NCBI GenBank assembly: GCA_036346405.1
Contig: CM070567.1
Location: forward strand, 45,309,633-45,373,632
Direction of reading: 5' to 3'
Length of the DNA: 64,000 nucleotides
From: Phyllostachys edulis
Taxonomy: Eukaryota > Streptophyta > Magnoliopsida > Poales > Poaceae
Made by a program: the position numbers and the translations under genes
Notes under the pieces: generated by a model
Database searches by the model: none
Told to the model about the DNA's origin: nothing
Seen by the model: the letters and a program-made list of their open reading frames with translations, nothing else
In this document: piece by piece, positions 22,609-32,767 of the stretch
Numbering within the stretch: position 1 is the stretch's first letter
How the letters are laid out: the number at the start of each line of letters is the position of its first letter

Positions 22609-22647
22609 AAATGGCTTGATTGCCCTCGTACATTATTGTTTGTTGTG

Positions 22648-23470
22648 AGGGGCAGGCGAAGCCTCGTGCCGTCCCCCATACTTTTTTAGATAGGGCTCTG
22701 GGGAGCCCTAACTCTTCTTTTTTTTTGCGAGGGGGAGGCAAAGCCTCGCGCCGTCCCCCACACTTTTTTAGATAGGGCTCCGGGGAGCCCTAACTTTTTT
22801 TTGCGAGGGGGAGGCAAAGTCTCGCGCCATCCCCCATACTTTTTTAGATAGGGCTCCGGAGAGTCCTATTTTTTTTTTGCGAGGGGGAGGCGAAGCCTCG
22901 CACCGTCCTCTATACTTTTTTAGATAGGGCTCTGGAGAGGCCTAACTTTTTTTTGTGAGGGGGAGGCGAAGCCTCACGCCGTCCCCCATACTTTTTTAGA
23001 TAGGGCTTCGGAGAGCTCGACCTTTTTTTTGCGAGGGGGAGGCGAAGCCTCGCGCCGTCCCCCGTACTTTTTTAGATAGGGCTCCGGAGAGCCCTAACTT
23101 TTTTTTATGAGGGGAGGCGGCCTCACGTCATCCCCATACTTTTTAGATAGGGCTCCTGAGAGCCCTAACTTTTTTATGAGGGGAGGCGGCCCTCGCCGCC
23201 CCCCCATACTTTTTTAGATAGGGCTCCGGAGAGCCCTAACTTTTTTTTTGGCAAGGGGGAGGCGAAGCCTCGCGTCGTCTCCCATACTTTTTTAGATAGG
23301 GCTCCAGAGAGCCCTAACTTTTTTTTTGCGAGGGGGAGGCGAAGCCTCGCGCCGTCCCCCACTTTTTTAGATAGGGCTCCAGCAAGCCCTAACTTTTTTT
23401 TGCGAGGGGGAGGCAAAGCCTCACGCCGTCCCCCATACTTTTTTAGATAGGGCTCCGGGGAGGGTGACGC
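22648..23470 (+). repeat. 75-bp tandem array (about 11 copies)
   Basis: Copies start near 22648, 22727, 22803, 22879, 22956, 23031, 23108, 23178, 23252, 23327 and 23402. Each has gcgagggggaggcgaagcc, a gccgtccccca word, a T-rich tract, and an agggctcc...gagccct hairpin. Two internal palindromes (gaggc-n-gcctc and agggct-n-agccct) occur per unit. Tandem arrays between pol and the 3' LTR are typical of Tat elements and can seed satellites. Confidence 0.9.
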
Positions 23471-23564
23471 CGTCCCCCCTAGTGCGCTTTGGTCTGCGGA
23501 TCATATCGCGCTAGGGTTTGTCTTGCGTGTCGTCATCGCCGGGGCGATCTTTCGTGCTTGCGGG

Positions 23565-23815
23565 ATTAGCTTGCACCGGGGCCGAAGGCCTTGCGCGGTT
23601 GCTTTGCTTATACACTGATGCCTGCGGGAGGCATCGGTGTGCACCGGGGCCGAAGGCCATGCGCGGTGGCTTTGTTTATACACTCATGCCCGCGGGAGGC
23701 ATCAGTGTGCACCGGGGCCGAAGGCCACGCGCGGTGGCTTTGTTTATACACTCATGCCCGCGGGAGGCATCGGTATGCACGGGGACCGAAGTCCATGCGC
23801 GGTGGCTTTGTTTTC
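23565..23815 (+). repeat. 68-bp tandem array (about 4 copies)
   Basis: Units carry gtgcaccggggccgaaggcc, gcgcggtggctttg and tatacactcatgcccgcggg at about 68-bp spacing. It is clearly related to the array at 62100-62370 in the second Tat fragment. Confidence 0.85.
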
Positions 23816-23869
23816 GTTTTTGTCACTTGCTGCTTTTTGATTGAAGGGGAGCAAAACATGCAACAAGTT

Positions 23870-24000
23870 ACAGCTGGTTTTGTACATGCCCGCTTCGCTT
23901 TAGCGAAAGTGGGGCTATTTTGCGGGTGCAGCTGATTTTGTACATGCCCGCTTCGCTTTAGCGATAGTTGGGCTATTTTCCGGGCGCAGCCGGTTTTACA
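23870..24000 (+). repeat. 58-bp tandem repeat (2 copies plus a partial)
   Basis: The unit cagctggttttgtacatgcc followed by cgcttcgctttagcga is repeated at about 23870 and 23929, with a partial third copy at 23987. It abuts the integrase stop. Confidence 0.8.
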
Positions 24001-24003
24001 ATT

Positions 24004-24669
24004 CTATGGATAGTACTTTCGTAGGGTCTTCACATTCCAGGTGTGGCCCAATTGCTGCCCTTCTGGTGTGGCGATGCGGAAGGTACAAACATGGGTGTTG
24101 CTGGTGATGATGTAGGGTCCTTCCCATTTGGTCTCTAGCTTGCCCACAGCCGTGGGGTTTGTAACTCGCTTGAGAACCATATCACCCGGGACCAAGGGGA
24201 GGACCTTGACTCTCTGGTTGTATGCCTGGGCTACCCCGTTAGTGTACTTGGACATGGTTGCTATTACTTGGACGCAATGCTCTTCAAGGAGATCGAGGGA
24301 GGTGTGCCTCTCTGCGGGGTCTGGTTCGGATGTTATTCGAAGTGACTTTGCTGTGAATTCGGCAGGGGTCATGGCTTCGTCACCTAAGAGGAGTCTGAAC
24401 GGTGAGAAGCCCGTGGCCCTTATTGGAGATGTGCGGATTGCCCACATGGCCTTCTGGAGTTCTTCCGGCCACACGCCCTTTGGGAGTCCCACAAGCCACT
24501 TCATTAAGCCTTCTAGCAGATTGTCGTTGGCGTGCTCGACCGCTCCATTGGCCTCAAGGTGCCCCACGGATGCGAAGCATACCGTGATGCTTAGATTCTG
24601 GCGGAACGCTCGAAAAGTTGTTGAGTCGAACTGGGTCCCGTTGTCTGTGACAATATCGCGTGGTATCAC
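24004..24669 (-). pseudogene. Integrase core and C-terminal part (Tat pol)
   Basis: A 221-codon open segment. Integrase joins the element's DNA into the host chromosome. The second catalytic Asp is in V-T-D-N-G-T-Q-F (residue 9 of this segment). The catalytic Glu is in N-G-A-V-E-H-A-N (residue 45). The C-terminal domain includes GDMVLKRV and KWEGPYIITSN and ends at L-R-K-Y-Y-P. The apparent start Met is internal to pol: homology continues upstream, where the frame is interrupted near 24705. As part of pol it should be made as a polyprotein. Confidence 0.85.
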
Positions 24670-25362
24670 GTACCGGTAAATTATACTTTTCCATACGAAC
24701 CGCTAAGCTGCTGCCGCGGTGATATTTGCGACTGGCTCTGCTTCGACCCATCTTGAGAAATATTCAATAGCAACAAACGCGAAGCGGAGGCTACCCCTTG
24801 CAGTTGGGTAGGGTCCGATAACGTCAAGCCCCCATCTCGTAAAGGTCCATACGGGGGGTAGAGGTTGGAGTGGGACCGAGGGTGTCTTGGATTGCCTGCT
24901 GGCCCACTAACACCCTTGGCAGCGCTGAACGAGGTCTTGCGCGTTCCGGAGCGCCGTTGGCCAGTAGAAACCCTAGCAGAATGCTTTGTCGACGATGCTC
25001 TGGGGCACTTGGTGTGCGCCACATAGGCCTTCGTGGATCTCCTTGAGGAGGGCCTGGCCTTCCTCCCTTGATAGGCATCGCAAGTAGGGGGCGCAAACGA
25101 CCCCTTTATAGAGCTTTCCGCCGAGGATATGGTAATTCCTGGCTCTGTGGCGGAGGCGCTTTGCTTCACTTTCGTCTTTTGGTTCTTCCCCCGTGAGGTA
25201 CCTAACGATGATGTCTCGCCAGTCCACCTCGGCCACCAGGAGCACGCTGCGTGTCGCGATCTGTGCTCTGGCCGCAGCCCTTTGTGCTTCGGGCACAGCT
25301 GAAGGTGTTATCAGCACTTCGTGAAAAACATCAGGTGGAGGGTGCTGGTTGGAGCTAGCCAT
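24670..25362 (-). pseudogene. Integrase N-terminal zinc-binding part and linker (Tat pol)
   Basis: The segment at 24973-25362 includes LKEIHEGLCGAHQ, the histidine half of the HHCC zinc site. The cysteine half (R-C-Q-G-C) follows at about 24910, immediately before an in-frame TAG where related elements usually have Gln. Further down the minus strand, L-D-V-I-G-P carries the first catalytic Asp, and another stop lies before the next segment. The stops make the integrase non-functional as read. Confidence 0.75.
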
Positions 25363-25589
25363 CTTGGCCAGTCAGTCTGCTTCTTTGTTGTCGCTTCGAG
25401 GTATGGCTTGGACTGTGAGGCCGAGGAAGTAGGTTGATGCTGTGTGCACCGCGGCGAGGTAGCTTGCCATTTCTGGGTCTCTTACGACGAATGATCTGTC
25501 GAAGTGGCCCGCCACGAGGCGGGAGTCGCTTTTGATGAGTATCCTCTTTGCCTCAAAGGTTTCGCCTTGCGCGGCCTAGTAGCAATACC

Positions 25590-27047
25590 TCATTTAGAGG
25601 CATTGTTTGTTGTTGGGAAGGCGAGGTGGGCTGAGTGGGACACAGTGTGCCCATCCGGGGTAACCAAGATGGCTGCCGCTCCGGCTCCGGCACAACACAT
25701 TGTCCATGGGGTCTCGACCTGAGGCGGAGGGTGATCTTCGCTGTTTGTCGTCCATTCGGCGACGAAGTCTGCCAGGGCTTGCGATTTAATTGCTGTCCTT
25801 GTGACGAAGGTGATGTCGAAGGGCGCGAGCTCGGCTGCCCACTTTCCTACTCGTCCCGTGGCATCCTTGTTTCGCAATAGCAATGCTAGGGGGTAGGATG
25901 TTGGGATTATGATGGTATGCACCAAGAAGTAGTGCCTGAGCTTCCGCGAGGCCATGAGCAGGGCGTACGTCAGCTTTTCAAGTTCTATGTATCGGGTATT
26001 TGCACCTTGGAGTGCCTCCGAGACATAGTATATTGGGCGCTGGCCGTTGTTTTCCTGGATGAGAACTGCACTCACCACTGAAGAGGAGGCGGCGAGGTAG
26101 AGTAGGAGGTATTCTCCTTGCTTCGAGCTGGTGAGGCTTGGCAGCTGGGTCAGGTATTGTTTGAGTTCTTCGAATGTCCACTGGCAGTCTTCGGTCCACC
26201 GGAACGGCTCCGTTCCCCGGAGTGTCTTGAAGAATGGAAGGGACTTCTCCGCCGAGCAGGATAGAAAATGGCTAAGGGCTGCAAGTCGGCCGGTGAGTTT
26301 TTGCACTTCACGGGCATTGTGAGGTTGCTTCATCTCCTGGACAGCCCTTATCTTTTCGAGGTTGGCCTCGATGCCCCTTTCCGACACGAGAAATCCCAGC
26401 AGCTTGCCTGCCTTGATACCGAAGGCACACTTCTCCGGGTTGATCTTGATTCTGTCTTTCCGCAAGCTTGCAAAGGATTCTTGCAGGTCCTTTGTGTGTT
26501 CATCTGCTAACTTGCTTTTGACCACTATGTCATCGACATAGGCTTCTACGTTGCGCTCGAACTGTCTGTCTAGGACTCTCGAGATGAGGCGGCTGAAGGT
26601 TGCGCCCACATTCTTCGGTCCGAAGGGCATGCGGGTGTAGCAATATGTGCCTACGGGGGTGATGAATGCTGTCTTCGGTTCGTCTTCCTTGGCCATGAGT
26701 ATTTGGTGGTAGCCGGAGTAGGCGTCGAGAAAACTCATCAACTCGCAGCCCGAAGTGGCATCCACCAGCTGGTCGATGCGGGGTAGCGGGAAATCATCTT
26801 TGGGGCACGTCTTGTTGAGCTCCGTGTAATCGACGCGCATGCGCCATTTGCCTTCTTTTTGGACTAGAACGGGGTTACTGAGCCACTCCGTGTACTTGAT
26901 TTCACGAATGACCCCAGCCTTTAGCAACTTGGTGATTTGTTTCTTGGCTGCATCCAACCTTTCTGCCAACATGCGACGCTGTTTTTGCTTTTTGGGTGGC
27001 GCTTCGCTTTGGAGGGCTAGGCGATGCTCGATCGTTGTGCACGCCAC
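25590..27047 (-). pseudogene. Reverse transcriptase-RNase H with second RNase H (Tat pol)
   Basis: A 485-codon open segment. The reverse transcriptase core is well kept: first catalytic Asp in F-L-D-A-Y-S-G (about residue 108) and the Y-V-D-D box at 170-173. The first RNase H (about 300-430) lacks the usual starting Asp (L-Y-L-A-A-S) but keeps IELEKLTYALL. In Tat elements this domain is known to degenerate into a connector. After it comes the start of a second RNase H (about 450-485, GAGAAAILVTPDG and T-N-N-A-S). There a frameshift/stop occurs at about 25585, and its usual first Asp is not seen. The enzyme would copy element RNA into DNA, but this copy is broken after residue 485. Confidence 0.88.
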
Positions 27048-27565
27048 GCCGGGGATGTCTTCTGGGCCCCAGGCGAAGACGTCCTTGTTACCGTGGAGTA
27101 CTCTGAGGATGGCGTTGTGCGCTTCTGGTGGTAACTTGGCTCCTAGGGAGACTGTCCTCTCTGGGGAGTCGTCCTCTAGGGGGACTCTTCGGAGCTCACC
27201 GTGGGGCCTTGGCTTTGGTGCCCATTTTGCCGAAGGGGAGCTTGCTTGTTCGTTCTTCTCCGGCTCGGCAGTGTGGACATGTCAGGCTGGTGATGATAAT
27301 TGGAGCTCCGTCTATCTTGCTAGATCTTGGTCTCCTCGTGCGGTAATGACGCCTTCCAGTGCGAGGATTTTCATGCAGAGGTAATTGTGGTGTGCTATGG
27401 CTCCGAATAAGTTCAGTGCAGCTCTGCCGAGGATGACGTTGTACTAGTATTGCATCTGGATGACATCAAATATAACGGCCTCGGTTCGGGATGCGTAACC
27501 ATCGGTGAATGTGACGTCGAGGTTGATCTGGCCGAGGGCCGTCACAGGCTTTCCTCTAAAGCCTG

Positions 27566-28207
27566 TCAAGGGTATGCCTGGGGTGACAAGCGATCCCGAG
27601 GGATCATCATTTTGTCGAAGGCGTCCACGAAGAGGAGGTCCGCAGAGCTTCCTCCGTCTACGAGGACAAGCTTGACCTCGAAATCCGCGATGCTAGCGGA
27701 AATGACGAGGGGGTCCTGGTGTGGGAAATACACCCCTTGAGCGTCTTCTGGGCCGAAATAGATTGGTATTTCGGCATAGCGGGGTGGGCTAGACGTGGGG
27801 TATGCTGCGAGGTGATGGATCTGCCCAGCGTACACTCGGCGCTGCCTTTTTGATGGTACTCCGAGCGAAGATCCTCCGGTGATCATGTTGATGATTCTGT
27901 GCTGGTGCTCGCTCCGGCCTTCTTCTATGAGGGGTCTCGGTGGTGGTGCAGGGAGTCGATTGTTGCTTCCTCTTTTGTTATCGGGTTCGGCTGGTTGCTG
28001 CTCGCGGCACATGTAGTCCTGCATGGCCGCAATGGTGCGACATTCGTTGGTGGTGTGCGTACCTTCGCCGTGGAGGTCGCAAAAGGGTGCGGGTCCTCCG
28101 GTGTGGTTGTCCGGCTGGTAGTCGGCATTTCGCTCGTGTCCTCGCCCGCGGCCTCGGCCCCAGTGACCTCCGTGCCGTCCTCCTTCGAAGTGTGGCGCGC
28201 CGTCCAC
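27566..28207 (-). pseudogene. Gag C-terminus with zinc knuckle and aspartic protease (Tat)
   Basis: The open segment contains a variant knuckle C-D-L-H-G-E-G-T-H-T-T-N-E-C (CX2HX5HX4C spacing), a basic linker, then a protease with V-L-V-D-G-G-S-S-A-D-L-L-F. D-G-G is the usual Tat form of the D-T-G active site. A frame break separates it from gag (28602-29270) and from reverse transcriptase (27047), so the polyprotein is not continuous in this copy. Confidence 0.8.
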
Positions 28208-28601
28208 ATGGTAGACTCCCTGCCCTTTGCTTGCAGTAGTCGTTCGCTCATGACTTGGCGGGTGCCTCGGTACCGGGCGTTAGCGGCGCTTTTTTGTGGG
28301 TGGTATGGCTGGGGCGGAGGTGGTGGTTCCTCTCCAAACGCTGTCTTCCTCTGCCCGGGTGTACTCTTTCATCTTGTCGAAGAGCCCCGTCATTGTGCGG
28401 ACGGGCTTGCACACCAGTCTTTCCGACAAGGGGCCCCTTCTGGAGCCCGCATGTGGTAGCGTTTATGATGGTGGTCTCGTTGACGCCTTTGACCTGACAC
28501 TTGACCTCTGCGAATTTTCTGAAAAAGCTGCAGAGGGATTCATTTGGCGCCTGTTTTATTGCGAACAGGTGCCCCGCGTCCTTGGGTTTTGTGTAATTTC
28601 C

Positions 28602-29270
28602 CTAGAAATTGTTGCGGATGAGGTCTTGCAACTGCTCCCACACGTAGATGGAGCATGGGGGGATGGTGAAAAACCACGTCAGTGCCACGCCCCTAAGGGT
28701 GAGGGTGACGCTCTTCGCCTTCGTAGTATCGTCGCCTCCAGTGGCCTCCACCGCGGTTTCGTAAACCCGGAGGAACTCCGAGGGGTTGGTGCATCCCTGA
28801 AAGGGTGTGACCTCCGGCATCTTGAACCCCTGCGGCCAGCGGGCGGTCTCCAGCTCGACGCTTAACGGGGAGTTGGGATCCCCCCGGAGCAGCGGGGTAG
28901 GAGGCTCGGCAGCAACTTCCGCCGCGGCAATTGGCACGGGCCGCAGTGGAGCTGCGAGGGCCAGAGCTGTGAGGGTCGTCATCGGTGGGTGTCGGAGGAT
29001 CGCCATCTCCCGACGAAGATCCGCCAATTCCTGCTGCAGTGCTCCATACGACCCTTGGCTTGCGCCCGCTTCTCCAAGCGGCGGGCTTGCTTGCTGGGTA
29101 TCACTCTCGATGACGCCCCCATGCGTGGAGTTGTTTGCCTCCTCCTCCGCCGACAGGGCGAGGGGCGCCGCCACCGCGGAGGCTCTAGTTCGCTTTGCCC
29201 TCGGGGTACTTGGCGCCGCGGCCGCTTCGGTCGCCGAGGCTTTGGGCTTGGCCCCCTTCTGCGGTGCCAT
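28602..29270 (-). pseudogene. Gag N-terminal part (Tat)
   Basis: A 222-codon open segment opening with M-A-P-Q-K-G, an Ala-rich low-complexity head, a short coiled coil (LQQELADLRREMAIL), then the start of the retrotransposon gag core (P-Q-G-F-K-M-P, T-P-F-Q-G, ending W-E-Q-L-Q-D-L-I-R-N-N-F). The start lies about 60 bp inside the element from the 5' LTR and fits Tat gag starts. The frame then shifts, and the rest of the core lies in other frames across 28210-28600. Confidence 0.8.
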
Positions 29271-29310
29271 GCTTGAGGTCGGAGTTTGTACTTCGTAGCT
29301 TTCCTGTTGC

Positions 29311-29327
29311 CCCTACGGACGGCGCCA
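29311..29327 (-). promoter_or_regulatory. Primer-binding site of the Tat element
   Basis: On the minus strand TGGCGCCGTCCGTAGGG follows the LTR end after a two-base spacer. TGGCGCCGT-type sites are usual in Tat/Athila elements. The tRNA used is not assigned here. Confidence 0.7.
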
Positions 29328-29329
29328 AC

Positions 29330-29948
29330 TGTCGTAGCAAAAAGGACTAGACAGTAAAAGAGTGGGGACCCCTGGTACACACGAGGTGTCCGAAGAGTCC
29401 TCGAGGAGAGGACAGATTGCCAGGAAATGTACTGTATATTAATGCTCTGAAAAAGCTCTCTCTATTGCATGGGGATGGAGAGCTATTTATAGCCAAAATA
29501 GCAGGATACATGAGATTACATAAGCACCCCTACAAAGGTACTGCTAATGTAGGGACTGCAGGGTCCTTTCCTACCCCTATGCGTAGCTTCTGGTCCACCT
29601 GTCTTCTCCCTTTCCTCCGGTCAGAGCCGCTTCAGGCACCCTTCGAACGCCTCCCAAACCTCCTCCGGCCGCCACCTCGGAAGACACCTCGGAGGCTTCG
29701 GGCCAACCTTGGTGTACCCCTTGGAAGACCCTTCGGGGGCTTTGGGTCAGCCTCAGGGTACCCTTTGTACCCTTCGGCGATACTTCGGGGACTTCGGGTC
29801 GAGCTACCCTTTGGCGACCCTCCGGAGGCTTCGGCCCGAGGTACCCTTCGGCGACTCTCTGGAGGCATCGGGCCGCCCTTGGGGTACCTCCTGTAGCTTT
29901 GGTACTGTTTCGCTAGGTCGGTGGGGCCGCTGGGCCGCCCCTACGACA
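29330..29948 (-). repeat. 5' LTR of the Tat element
   Basis: This matches 18691-19269 apart from scattered base changes, mostly transitions, and small indels. It ends CCTACGACA and is followed by the ATAAT duplication. A minus-strand TATA box lies near 29482-29494. Confidence 0.9.
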
Positions 29949-31247
29949 ATAATGCAACTAAAATTTTGAGATCTTTAGGTTCTGAGTGATTGATGGTTGT
30001 CACAACTGTCAATCAAACTATTGATCTAGATGCTTTAACCATGGATGATCTTTTCTCTAGATTGAAAACCTATGAGATGGAAGTTTTGTCATCTAAGATT
30101 GATAAACCTTAATCTTTAGCACTTGTGACTAATCCTGTGCAGGCTGCTTCGTTGAGTTATTTTCTTATGTCTGCTTTGTCTTCTTTTTTCAGAGGAATAG
30201 TTCGAACAGCTCCCTGAAGAGGATTTGGTGTTGATCTCCTCACGAGCATACAAGGCACTCAACAACATAAGGATGAGGAAGCGAGGTGACATGTCAAGTC
30301 GATCAAGTGCTAAGAGTGTGGCGAGCCAGGCCACATTAAGATGGAGTGTCCCAAACTCAAGGGGAAAGTGATCAAGGAAGACAAGAATTACCGTCGTCGG
30401 CCATCTAAGAACAACAACAACAAGGGTGGCAATTTTCGTCGGAAATTTGCTGAAAAGTTCCTTTCGGCTATCGAGCATCTTGATCTGAGTGATGTGGAAA
30501 ATGACAGTTGCGACGACGACGACCACGATAATGACGATGCTAAAAGTAAGAAGAACAATGATGACTTCATGGGCATGTGCTTCATGGCAAGAAACGACAA
30601 TGACAACGACCATCATATGATGAGCTTGAAGATGATTTGATTAAACTTGCTATTGAATTGAAAAAGACAAAAAAGAAACTGAAAGAAAATAATTGTCTCG
30701 TTGAAAGCTTAACTTCTAAAATTAATAGACTTAGAGCTTATATTCCTAATAATGAATCATATGAGTCTGAGTTGGAGATTGCTAGGTCAATGAATGCTTC
30801 AAACTTGGTTCAACTTAGGATGTAAATGCTAAATTTGATGATTTAAGGTTGGCACATGACTCTTGTGATGAAAAGTTAAGACTTGCAAATGATGAAATTG
30901 AAAAGCTCAAGTTTAGCTCCCCTACATGCTTAGAGTCAAGTATTTCAAATACTCAAACTAAAACTTGTTGCTCTAATTGAGGATTGCTGGAAGTTAGACT
31001 TAATTCATCTTAGGAAACCATTCAACAGATGCTTTATTATGAGATATCTTCTTGCTCTAACTGTCTTAAACTTAACATAGAAGTAGAATTTTTGACTAGA
31101 TAACTTGATGATTTTGTTGAAAAAGAAAGATTAGCTCAGTCTAATACTTCTAAGAATTTTATGAATGAATCTGTTAAATACATAACTTGTCCTCCTCTAG
31201 CTAAAAAACAGATTTTTCTGAAGAAAAAGTCGGCGGCGGTTGCTGGT
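29949..31247 (+). pseudogene. Copia gag, part 2
   Basis: This continues part 1: N-A-T-K-I-L-R-S-L, a TGA where Trp is usual, then SRLKTYEMEVLSSKIDKP. A CCHC knuckle follows near 30310-30350 (K-C-stop-E-C-G-E-P-G-H-I-K-M-E-C), where TAA replaces the usual aromatic codon. Next are an Asn/Asp/Lys-rich stretch (30341-30640) and a long coiled-coil tail (30637-31190, interrupted by stops). There is no protease or pol. The sequence passes into the right LTR at about 31248. Confidence 0.75.
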
Positions 31248-32229
31248 GTCCATGTGCTAGCGGCGGTTGGCAGAGAAAAGGTGATTAGGGCCAGCTGGTT
31301 TTGAGGGAATTTGGTGTGGCTTTTGCATGTGCGAACATGAGAAAAAAGCTTTTGCTATTGAGAAAAATTGCCATGAGGGCTGGGGTGTCGTGAGAATTGA
31401 CTGCTGGTTCAATCCAACATCGGAGTTTTCAAGTTCTTGACGTCGGCTGGCGAGTATTTTATTCGGTTTGATCTCATCTCATTGATTACCCCGAATTGTT
31501 TACTGCCGTGAGAACTTCCAGGTATTTTGCTTCTGTTGGTAATCAAAGGCTGTCTCTGTGTTTTGTTTGTGCGTGAGAGGAGCTGATATTATTTGGAGTT
31601 GGCATCACACATCAATTTCTAGCACTCCTGGTCGGACGAAAGTAGTGCTGAGCACTTCAATTATCAACTTCCGAATTATTAATGCATCAGAACAGTTCAT
31701 TCATTAAGTGGTGTTGCTGTTGTGTTGATTAGGCTGATCGAGGAGTGTTAGGATACTATCTTTCTAATGTATGATTTTTTATAGTGTAGTATCTTAGGCT
31801 GTTTCATTTAATTACATGCATGAGTATACCATAAATTTTACGCGTTGGATTTCGAACCCAAACTGGTATCTAAATTAGATACTAGAGTACTATCTCTCCT
31901 CATTAACTATGGTGCCATATCATCAATTTGTTTATATGGCATGCTTAAGATACTAGTCAAGGTGGAGCATTAGGAGCAGCCTTAGAGTTGTTGGTGCAGC
32001 TGTTCTATTGATTCAAGTCACGTTGGTGATTTTTATATCAATTGTTTATTGCATATTTGCATTGAACTGAGTCCATCCTTTACTTGGAACCGCTGCTTGC
32101 TGTTGGTCCGTGACAAGAAGGTTAACGAAGAAGGTTAATCAAGAAGATTTGTTTCAGATTACTATAATTTACGCTATGAAAAATCTTTCACAATCATTCA
32201 TTCTCTCTTATTACCATTAACGATTCTAC
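31248..32229 (+). repeat. 3' LTR of the copia element (5'-truncated)
   Basis: This matches the left LTR from ccatgtgctagcggcgg to about ggtaatcaaaggctgt. It then has about 620 bp absent from the left copy, part of which is a MITE, and matches again at aaaaatctttcac to about cgattctac. Confidence 0.6.
31732..31981. mobile_element. Probable Tourist-like MITE
   Basis: TTA at 31729-31731 and 31982-31984. The ends GGCTGATCGAGG and, inverted, GGCTGCTCCTAATG are only partly alike. Inner words (atactatctt / inverted agtatctta) support an inverted-repeat element. There is no clean empty site to compare. Confidence 0.5.
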
Positions 32230-32767
32230 CCTTTTGTTTTATTCCGTTTCCTCAACTATTGTATGATTTAGTTCACCCATGACCCATCGTCATCAACAAC
32301 ACTTAAACTGATTTGACTGATCTGCTAAGGCGGTGACTTTTTAAGGTGAGAATTTGCAGGGATCATAGTTCTGATCTACATCTGCTCCAGAAAAGAAAAC
32401 TACAAAATTATAAATAATAGTACAATCACAATTTTAGCTCAACCGTGTCGCCAAAAAAAACACTGTTTAGCTCAACAACACTGAAACAGTTAATACATTT
32501 TATCGAGAAAGGACAGAATAGTGGGTAACAATACAAGTTTAGAGTTATATATCCTAGACAAAGATACCATTAAGGAAATCTATATACATTGCTTAATCCA
32601 TTTTCAAATTTTGTAAGGTACTATGCCTGTCAAGAGTCACCTATAGGTTGTGCAGGGTTCTATGGGATTGTGGGTTTTTTTTTGCATGCAATGGTAGTCA
32701 GCCAACACATTACGGAAGTTCAGAGGAACACCTTTCACCTGGAACACGTGTTTTCTCTATGGGTCTG
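32230..32767. other. Intergenic DNA, no gene seen
   Basis: AT-rich DNA between the copia element and the chromodomain gypsy element. No feature could be supported. Confidence 0.4.

Larger units (their letters stand above)
18691..29948 (-). mobile_element. Tat-lineage gypsy retrotransposon with an antisense gene
   Basis: An 11.26-kb element with LTRs at both ends and a perfect 5-bp target duplication ATAAT (18686-18690 and 29949-29953). On the minus strand the order is 5' LTR, primer-binding site, gag, zinc-finger/protease, reverse transcriptase-RNase H with a second RNase H, integrase, three tandem arrays, a spliced gene in antisense orientation, 3' LTR. Extra and often antisense genes between pol and the 3' LTR, hypervariable tandem arrays there, and a second RNase H are known Tat traits (RIRE2, Grande, Retand). 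Stops in pol mean this copy is probably not autonomous. The two LTRs look very similar by eye, suggesting a fairly recent insertion. Confidence 0.9.
17040..32229 (+). mobile_element. Copia-type gag-only element hosting a Tat insertion
   Basis: Related LTR segments occur at about 17040-18212 and 31248-32229 (for example gtgctagcggcggttgg at 17551 and 31250). The left LTR is followed by a primer-binding site and a copia gag. The gag frame is split by the Tat element at 18690/29949. No protease, integrase or reverse transcriptase follows: gag passes straight into the right LTR at about 31247. The right LTR lacks its first part, so the exact left boundary and target duplication cannot be fixed. 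The lineage may be SIRE/Maximus-like, given the long coiled-coil tail after the knuckle. Confidence 0.7.

Noticed and set aside
24128..24679. 183-codon plus-strand open frame
   Set aside because: It is antisense to the integrase core, which carries clear catalytic motifs.
27899..29298. Plus-strand open frames of 80-189 codons
   Set aside because: They are shadows of gag and protease of the Tat element, which have recognisable motifs on the minus strand.
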